A stretch of 8,988 bases of DNA from Flavobacteriia bacterium (GTDB taxonomy: Bacteria > Bacteroidota > Bacteroidia > Flavobacteriales > Flavobacteriaceae). Under the pieces are notes generated by a model that had not been told where the DNA came from, did not search any database, and worked only from the letters and a program-made list of their open reading frames with translations. Both the position numbers and the translations under genes were made by a program. The stretch lies in NCBI GenBank assembly GCA_030626085.1, contig DAOUPQ010000069.1, positions 1 through 8,988 on the forward strand, written 5' to 3'. The first letter of the stretch is position 1, and every line of letters begins with the position of its first letter. Positions 5,687-8,988 of the stretch are shown here, piece by piece.

Positions 5687-6378
5687 GTACTGAAAGAAAA
5701 TCCTTTATTATTTACACAGAATGGTATGATTCTATACAAGAATTAACCTTGGAACAAAGAGGGGAACTGTTTACAAACATGTTTTATTTTCATACAAATA
5801 ACAAAACCAAAATAAACCTAGAAAACCTATTGGTTAAATTGGTTTTTAAATTGATTGAACCTCATTTTGAAAGAAACATAATAGCTTATGATAAAAGGCG
5901 TGAAACATCAAAACAAAATGGTTTAAAAGGTGGGCGACCTCATAAATATGTGGAAAACAAAGAACCTATCAAAAACCTAATAAAACCTAAAAAACCCTTA
6001 GATGTAAATGAAAATATAAATGTTAATGATAATTTAAATGTTAATGATAAAGAGAATGTAAAAGGAAAGTTTCTCCCTCCTTCTATTATAGAAATTGAAG
6101 AATATTTTTTAAAAAAACTAAATGTTGAGAATAAAGAAAAAAGTTCCGCTCAAAAAGAAAAAATAGCAGCCAAAGAAGCTGAGAAATTCCATAATTACTA
6201 TGAGGGAGTTGGCTGGGTGGTTAAAGGAACTCCAGTTGCAAAATGGAAAAACGTTGCAACTGGATGGTATAATAAAATAGGAAAATTTGAAAAACCATCA
6301 AAACCGGCACAAACAGAAAATCTAACAGGAGCACAAGATTTTTCAAATTTCATTCAAAGTTCCATTTCACATGAATAA
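5683..6378 (+). CDS. DUF6291-domain replication-initiator-like protein
   Basis: Likely replisome organiser of the element. Residues 1-88 match the DUF6291 pattern (SFIIYTEWYDSIQELT, FTNMFYFHTN, FKLIEPHFERN, ending in the basic NGLKGGRPHK). Residues 89-128 are an Asn-rich linker containing DVNENI-NVNDNL-NVNDKE, encoded by 18-bp tandem repeats. Residues 130-200 match the C-terminus of many phage DnaD/O-like initiators: LPPSIIEIEEYF, then EAEKFHNYYEGVGWVV and VAKWKNVATGWYNK. DNA binding and origin recognition are inferred from that architecture. An N-terminal binding domain, repeat-bearing linker and C-terminal partner-binding domain recall lambda O, whose origin iterons lie inside its own gene. 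Overlaps upstream by 4 bp and downstream by 8 bp. Confidence 0.72.
   Translation: MSTERKSFIIYTEWYDSIQELTLEQRGELFTNMFYFHTNNKTKINLENLLVKLVFKLIEPHFERNIIAYDKRRETSKQNGLKGGRPHKYVENKEPIKNLIKPKKPLDVNENINVNDNLNVNDKENVKGKFLPPSIIEIEEYFLKKLNVENKEKSSAQKEKIAAKEAEKFHNYYEGVGWVVKGTPVAKWKNVATGWYNKIGKFEKPSKPAQTENLTGAQDFSNFIQSSISHE
6001..6054 (+). repeat. 18-bp tandem repeats inside the initiator gene (candidate origin iterons)
   Basis: Three consecutive 18-bp units begin at 6001, 6019 and 6037. The core aaatgttaatgataa is identical at 6018-6032 and 6036-6050, and the first unit is more diverged (gatgtaaatgaaaatata). They keep the reading frame and encode the repeated DVNENI/NVNDNL/NVNDKE. Very AT-rich in-gene iterons in an initiator gene are a known origin design in lambdoid phages; use as an origin here is inference. 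Confidence 0.5.
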
Positions 6379-7129
6379 TTTACAAACCATACAAACCAAT
6401 AATTTAGCTGTAATAAAGATTAAAAAACCTTTACTAGCCATCTTAGAAAGTAAAAAACAATTAAGAGATTATAGTGAAATTGAAATAAATACAGCATTAA
6501 CAAATTTAACTATTCATTTACTAGATCTTTTGGGAGTTAATAGTGGTAAAAAAGATCACCAAATTAAATTAATCGAATTTATTAAATCATCAAACTTTAA
6601 TCTAACTATTGAAGAGATCAAACATGCCTTTAATCTTTTTGTGCAGGGTGAATTTACTTTAAAACCCATGCAGCAACTCAATGCCGTTGTTTTTGGTCAG
6701 GTAATGAAAGAATATAAAGCTTATAAAATTGAAAAATTAAGAGTTTACCGGCAAAAAAAACAACTACACGAAAATCAAAAAGCTATTCCATCAAAACAAG
6801 ATCAAGAAAAAATGTTAGATGAGACAATTATGAATTTTTATTTAGAATATAAAAACACAGGAACAATTACTGGTATCACATCACATATTTACGATTATTT
6901 ATACAATCAAGGTAAACTACCACAACATACCAAAGAGTTTAAATCAATGATCCTAAAAAAAGCACAAACCATTGCTAAAAGTGAAGAGATGACTAATGCC
7001 ACAAAAAGTATTGAATTACATAAAAATTTAAAAAGTGTAATAGCGAAAATTGAAGCTGGCAAATTTGATGGTTTAAAAACAATTTCAAAAAGACTTGTAT
7101 TGATTGAATATTTTAAAAACCAAAATTAA
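6371..7129 (+). CDS. Putative phage replication partner (helicase-loader-like candidate)
   Basis: A 252-aa helical, basic protein I do not recognise with certainty. Its start lies 8 bp inside the DUF6291 gene, so the two are translated together. The middle has LTIEEIKHAFNLFVQGEF followed by QVMKEYKAYKIEKLRVYRQKK, a pattern (L-t-x-E-E-i-x-x-A-F ... v-x-x-Y) seen in replication-module proteins that follow DnaD-like genes in phages of low-GC hosts and Bacteroidetes. A charged region (residues 125-155) and a second helical domain follow. I see no Walker A or B motif, so it is not itself an AAA+ ATPase; it could recruit the host replicative helicase or act as a primosome accessory. Last gene of the operon; no clear terminator follows. 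Confidence 0.6.
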   Translation: MNNLQTIQTNNLAVIKIKKPLLAILESKKQLRDYSEIEINTALTNLTIHLLDLLGVNSGKKDHQIKLIEFIKSSNFNLTIEEIKHAFNLFVQGEFTLKPMQQLNAVVFGQVMKEYKAYKIEKLRVYRQKKQLHENQKAIPSKQDQEKMLDETIMNFYLEYKNTGTITGITSHIYDYLYNQGKLPQHTKEFKSMILKKAQTIAKSEEMTNATKSIELHKNLKSVIAKIEAGKFDGLKTISKRLVLIEYFKNQN

Positions 7130-7167
7130 AGATGATGATCACCCAATTAAAGATGCGTATACAAAGT

Positions 7168-7196
7168 GTATTACAATTGTAATATTCTTGTAATAC
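7168..7196. repeat. Nested inverted repeats around attacaattgtaat
   Basis: gtattac (7168-7174) pairs with gtaatac (7190-7196), and the perfect 14-bp palindrome attacaattgtaat (7170-7183) overlaps the left arm. The heptamer ttgtaat occurs twice (7177-7183 and 7188-7194). This could be an operator pair or a switchable hairpin just after the replication operon. It lacks a T-run, so it is not a standard terminator. Confidence 0.4.
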
Positions 7197-7218
7197 AGTT
7201 GTGGTATAAACGTAAAAA

Positions 7219-7234
7219 ACCGGTTGCAACCGGT
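7219..7234. repeat. Perfect 16-bp palindrome accggttgcaaccggt
   Basis: Every base pairs with its mirror. It is preceded by six A residues, so on the reverse strand it would be a 6-bp hairpin with TGCA loop followed by T6, a short terminator-like structure. Its core recurs at 7310. GC-rich palindromes stand out strongly in this AT-rich element and are good candidates for a dimeric regulator's binding site. Confidence 0.6.
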
Positions 7235-7309
7235 AAATAAAAATTAGTTCACAAAAGTGAAAGACCCTTATAAACACTACTGAAATTGAATAATAACGAT
7301 AATATAAGT

Positions 7310-7327
7310 CGGTTGCAACCGGTAAAT
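7310..7327. repeat. Second copy of the palindrome core (18-nt direct repeat)
   Basis: cggttgcaaccggtaaat is identical to 7221-7238, 89 bp upstream; cggttgcaaccg (7310-7321) is itself a 12-bp palindrome. Two identical GC-rich sites at a spacing close to eight or nine helical turns suggest paired operators with looping, but duplication by recombination would look the same. Confidence 0.6.
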
Positions 7328-7336
7328 GGTACAGGT

Positions 7337-7438
7337 ATGATACAAGACGAATTTACAGGACTCATTTACGAGCCAACTAGAATAATAATTCAAACAGAAA
7401 TTAAAGATCATGAAAATAAAAAAAACAAATTCCACTAA
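7337..7438 (+). CDS. Possible 33-aa peptide, doubtful
   Basis: An ATG at 7337 opens a short frame MIQDEFTGLIYEPTRIII... ending in a Lys/Asn/His-rich tail. Composition is protein-like rather than low-complexity and it sits just after the second palindrome. With no recognisable family, no ribosome-binding evidence and a frame this short, I list it only as a candidate. Confidence 0.2.
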   Translation: MIQDEFTGLIYEPTRIIIQTEIKDHENKKNKFH

Positions 7439-7475
7439 TTAAAATTATTAATCCTAAGTAAACAATTTTAAAATT

Positions 7476-7640
7476 ATGAATAATAATATCATTAAAAAAG
7501 GCAATGACTTTGAAGTACAACCATTTTGGGATAAAGGTTTAAACCCTATTACAATGTATCCCATTAAAGAAACTATTAATAGAAAAGAAAATAATAAAAA
7601 GAGAAAAGAGAAATATAAACTATTAAAAAAAGCAATATAA
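7476..7640 (+). CDS. Small basic protein (54 aa), unknown
   Basis: The frame starts at ATG 7476 and ends with TAA 7638-7640, which overlaps the next ATG (TAATG), so it is almost certainly translated with that gene. The N-terminal half has an ordered look (IIKKGNDFEVQPFWDKGLNPITMYPIKE, a short beta-hairpin-like domain). The C-terminal 20 residues are almost purely Lys/Arg/Asn (NRKENNKKRKEKYKLLKK), suggesting nucleic-acid or acidic-partner binding. No family recognised. Confidence 0.5.
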   Translation: MNNNIIKKGNDFEVQPFWDKGLNPITMYPIKETINRKENNKKRKEKYKLLKKAI

Positions 7641-8194
7641 TGGCTGTAAAATTAATTGTCGAAACAAAAGAAGAAAAAGAAAGTAAAAAGGATGCATTAA
7701 TTTTAATAAAGAAGATTAAAGCAATGAATTATGAAAATGTTAGTCTTAAAATATTAGAATTAATGGAAATACCTGATCAATTAAAAATCGTTTTACGGCA
7801 ATATCAATACTATGCAGCAACGCAAAATATTCTTATAACAGTTGACCAAGCTTTAGAGAAATTTATTAACCTAGCGTATGAAAATGGTGTTAAAAATCTA
7901 AATCCTTTTATGACACACATGTTTAAATACAATAATAATTTGTTAAACGAGCTTGATAAGGAAAACCTGAAGGATGCAAAAAAAGAGTTAGATAAGTTGT
8001 TAAATAACTATACTGTAATTGTAAATAAAAGTGATTTATTCGCCATAGTGAAAATATTATCAAAAGTAAAGCGAAATACAAAACGAATTGGAAAAGGTGA
8101 AGTGACAACAATAACCGGTAAACCTAGAATTAACGAGGTTTTCCTCAATGCTTCTGAATGTTGGCGTATGGTAAAAAATATCCAAGCAGCATAA
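7640..8194 (+). CDS. Unknown 184-aa helical protein
   Basis: I do not recognise it. The first 110 residues are predicted mostly helical with strongly charged helices (KEEKESKKDALILIKKIKAM, then LDKENLKDAKKELDKLL). The C-terminal part has a basic patch KVKRNTKRIGKGEVTTITGKPRINEVF (residues 141-167) that may contact nucleic acid. There is no signal peptide or membrane segment. It is coupled to the 54-aa gene by TAATG and closed by an intrinsic terminator, so the pair is a separate small transcription unit after the replication operon. By position it could be a late regulator, a packaging accessory such as a small terminase, or an accessory gene; nothing in the sequence decides this. Confidence 0.6.
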   Translation: MAVKLIVETKEEKESKKDALILIKKIKAMNYENVSLKILELMEIPDQLKIVLRQYQYYAATQNILITVDQALEKFINLAYENGVKNLNPFMTHMFKYNNNLLNELDKENLKDAKKELDKLLNNYTVIVNKSDLFAIVKILSKVKRNTKRIGKGEVTTITGKPRINEVFLNASECWRMVKNIQAA

Positions 8195-8218
8195 ATAATA
8201 TCAAAATTTGGTATACAG

Positions 8219-8249
8219 CCAGTTGATAATTTTTTCAACTGGTTTTTTT
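8219..8249 (+). terminator. Intrinsic terminator after the 7640 gene
   Basis: ccagttga (8219-8226) pairs with tcaactgg (8235-8242) around an 8-nt loop and is followed by seven T residues (8243-8249). The T-run overlaps the stop codon of the reverse-strand gene ending at 8248, so the structure separates the two convergent units. Confidence 0.8.
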
Positions 8250-8472
8250 ATTCTTCTTCTTCACATACATAACCAAATCCATCTATAATTTTTTGTACAG
8301 ACATTTTAGGAATTATAGTCTTATTCCTTATTTCAGGAGCATACTTATTTATCAGTTCAGAGATTAATTGAGGTGTACCTTCATATTGGTAATGTTTTTT
8401 TAATTCTGATCTATAAGACCCTCTAGTAGATTCTACCTTACCAGTTTCCTTGTTGTATTTAAAAAAATTCAT
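8248..8472 (-). CDS. Lone reverse-strand small protein (74 aa), unknown
   Basis: A compact 74-aa protein with no family I can name. It begins MNFFKYNKETGKVESTRGSY, a beta-hairpin-like start, then has two amphipathic helices (RSELKKHYQYEGTPQLISELINKYA and PKMSVQKIIDGFGYV) and ends in a poly-acidic CEEEE tail. It is the only gene besides the repressor on this strand, has its own TAnnTTTG promoter box, and faces the terminator of the preceding operon. That is the arrangement of a 'moron'-type lysogeny-expressed gene or a late-region regulator; role not proven. The ATG at 8472 follows the promoter by a short leader, which supports this start. Confidence 0.55.
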   Translation of the reverse strand: MNFFKYNKETGKVESTRGSYRSELKKHYQYEGTPQLISELINKYAPEIRNKTIIPKMSVQKIIDGFGYVCEEEE

Positions 8473-8503
8473 TGAATATAGTTTTAGATTATAGTCTATA
8501 GGT

Positions 8504-8511
8504 CAAAAATA
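8504..8511 (-). promoter_or_regulatory. Candidate -7 box for the reverse-strand gene
   Basis: Read on the reverse strand this is TATTTTTG, matching TAnnTTTG, 31 bp before the ATG of the 8248-8472 gene. A TTTG lies 13 bp further upstream (complement of 8525-8528), closer than the usual -33 spacing. Confidence 0.4.
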
Positions 8512-8567
8512 AATATAATTCTTGCAAAAAGTATAAGATTAAACTAGGCTCAGTACGTAAAAATGTA

Positions 8568-8587
8568 AATTAATTTAAATTAATTTA
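8568..8587 (+). repeat. Tandem aaattaattt repeat
   Basis: The palindromic decamer aaattaattt is repeated head-to-tail at 8568-8577 and 8578-8587 and recurs at 8665-8674, just after the next promoter box. Possible binding sites for a regulator of the gene at 8686, or simply AT-rich spacer DNA. Confidence 0.35.
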
Positions 8588-8650
8588 AAGAAATCTAAAA
8601 GGATTTAAAGCAAAATAAATATATCTAAAATACTACACTTCAGTCCGTTG

Positions 8651-8658
8651 TAATTTTG
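8651..8658 (+). promoter_or_regulatory. Candidate -7 box for the gene at 8686
   Basis: TAATTTTG matches TAnnTTTG, 27 bp before the TTG start of the partial gene. A third aaattaattt copy (8665-8674) falls near the expected transcription start, where a bound protein would block initiation. Confidence 0.4.
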
Positions 8659-8685
8659 TAGCTCAAATTAATTTAAGTTATAAAA

Positions 8686-8988
8686 TTGAATACACACACC
8701 CGTAGCATTAAAAATGGAGATCAGTTTGGTAAGGTGATTCCACTGCCTAAAAACCGAAAGGTATTTTTAGGTAGTGGTGACACTTTTACTTCTCTTCAGC
8801 AAATGCGAAAGGTAATTTTCAAAACCTTAAATGAAACCGAGCAACTAGCAAATAAATTAAAGGCTGGCACAGTGCCTGGAACAGTAAAAAACATCAAAGA
8901 ATTTATTTACTGGCACATTCAGTATTTACAAGATGAAACCGAACAGTTATTACATAGTCCGGCTCATGCATGGAGTATTAGAAAAACA
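8686..8988 (+). CDS. N-terminal part of a conserved phage-type protein, possibly a transglutaminase-like cysteine peptidase
   Basis: An open frame of 101 codons runs off the right edge. A TAA at 8674-8676 lies 9 bp before the only sensible initiator, TTG at 8686, so translation must start at TTG or another weak codon. The protein begins LNTHTRSIKNGDQFGKVIPLPKNR, then LGSGDTFTSLQQMRKVIFKTL, a long helix, and FIYWHIQYLQDETEQLLHSPAHAW near the edge. I associate the late pattern (Y-x-x-D-x-x-x-x-x-Q-x-x-x-x-P-x-x-x-W) with Bacteroidetes mobile-element proteins that continue into a transglutaminase-like domain with a GxDCxxxS cysteine motif. That catalytic motif would lie beyond the window, so the enzyme call is tentative. 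Its own promoter and repeats suggest the start of a new, perhaps structural, module. Confidence 0.55.
   Translation, partial: MNTHTRSIKNGDQFGKVIPLPKNRKVFLGSGDTFTSLQQMRKVIFKTLNETEQLANKLKAGTVPGTVKNIKEFIYWHIQYLQDETEQLLHSPAHAWSIRKT

Larger units (their letters stand above)
7130..7475. other. 346-bp gap with palindromes and a direct repeat
   Basis: No confident gene here. It contains a nested palindrome (7168-7196), a perfect 16-bp palindrome (7219-7234), an 18-nt direct repeat of its core (7310-7327) and one 33-codon reading frame (7337-7438). This could be a regulatory or origin/replication-termination region between the replication operon and the next gene pair. Confidence 0.5.

Noticed and set aside
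5404..5739. Reverse-strand frame of 111 codons opposite the winged-helix gene
   Set aside because: It lies fully under a tightly coupled forward operon; its Phe/Ser/Leu-rich product mirrors the Lys/Asn-rich coding strand.
7219..7234. Palindrome considered as a forward-strand intrinsic terminator of the replication operon
   Set aside because: The forward strand has no T-run after the hairpin (aaataaaaatt follows); only the reverse strand shows a terminator-like shape.
7923..8238. Reverse-strand frames opposite the 184-aa gene
   Set aside because: Antisense shadows; one also crosses the intrinsic terminator hairpin at 8219-8249.

Overview
The window looks like a Bacteroidota (Bacteroidetes) genome, probably a flavobacterium-like or related lineage. 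Three things point there. Genes lack clear Shine-Dalgarno sequences. Several intergenic gaps carry the Bacteroidetes -7 promoter box TAnnTTTG. The recognisable proteins (OprO/P-type porin with a fused N-terminal domain, Arm-DNA-binding/SAM-like tyrosine integrase, DUF6291-type phage protein) are typical of that phylum.

Region 1 (1-2164) has noticeably higher GC than the rest. It holds the last 48 codons of a DUF1214-type protein, interrupted upstream by a stop, followed by a 545-aa outer-membrane porin. The porin's N-terminal extension looks like the small beta-sandwich of an amidohydrolase without its catalytic barrel. An AT-rich gap follows, with a pair of 11-bp-spaced direct repeats.

Region 2 (2165-2246) is a junction: the 3' half of a tRNA-Arg gene (anticodon UCU), from anticodon loop to encoded CCA, with no matching 5' half, then a strong intrinsic terminator. 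This is the usual scar of tyrosine-recombinase integration at an anticodon loop.

Region 3 (2247-8988) is strongly AT-rich and reads as the early/control part of a prophage or phage-like integrative element. First comes a cluster of GGTA repeats spaced about 11 bp, then the integrase gene. Next is a small unknown gene converging on a Cro/CI-like HTH repressor. A divergent control region rich in AATAC/GTATT half-sites separates the repressor from a five-gene operon at 4795-7129 in which every stop overlaps the next start. That operon runs from an unknown small protein through an excisionase/MerR-like protein and a winged-helix protein to a DUF6291 replication-initiator-like protein, which has an 18-bp tandem repeat inside its gene, and a helicase-loader-like candidate.

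A 346-bp gap (7130-7475) carries a 16-bp perfect palindrome, an 18-nt direct repeat of its core and a second nested palindrome. It is followed by a coupled pair of unknown genes (7476-8194), an intrinsic terminator, a lone reverse-strand gene (8248-8472) and the start of a phage-type gene running off the right edge.

Working model (inference): the repressor holds the 4795 operon off; on induction the operon supplies excision and replication functions acting with the integrase. Because the tRNA fragment has no 5' half yet is immediately followed by an integrase, the junction best fits a tandem or accreted island, or the attP of an excised circle, rather than a single simple insertion. No capsid, terminase or conjugation gene is in view, so phage, satellite or ICE cannot be decided here.
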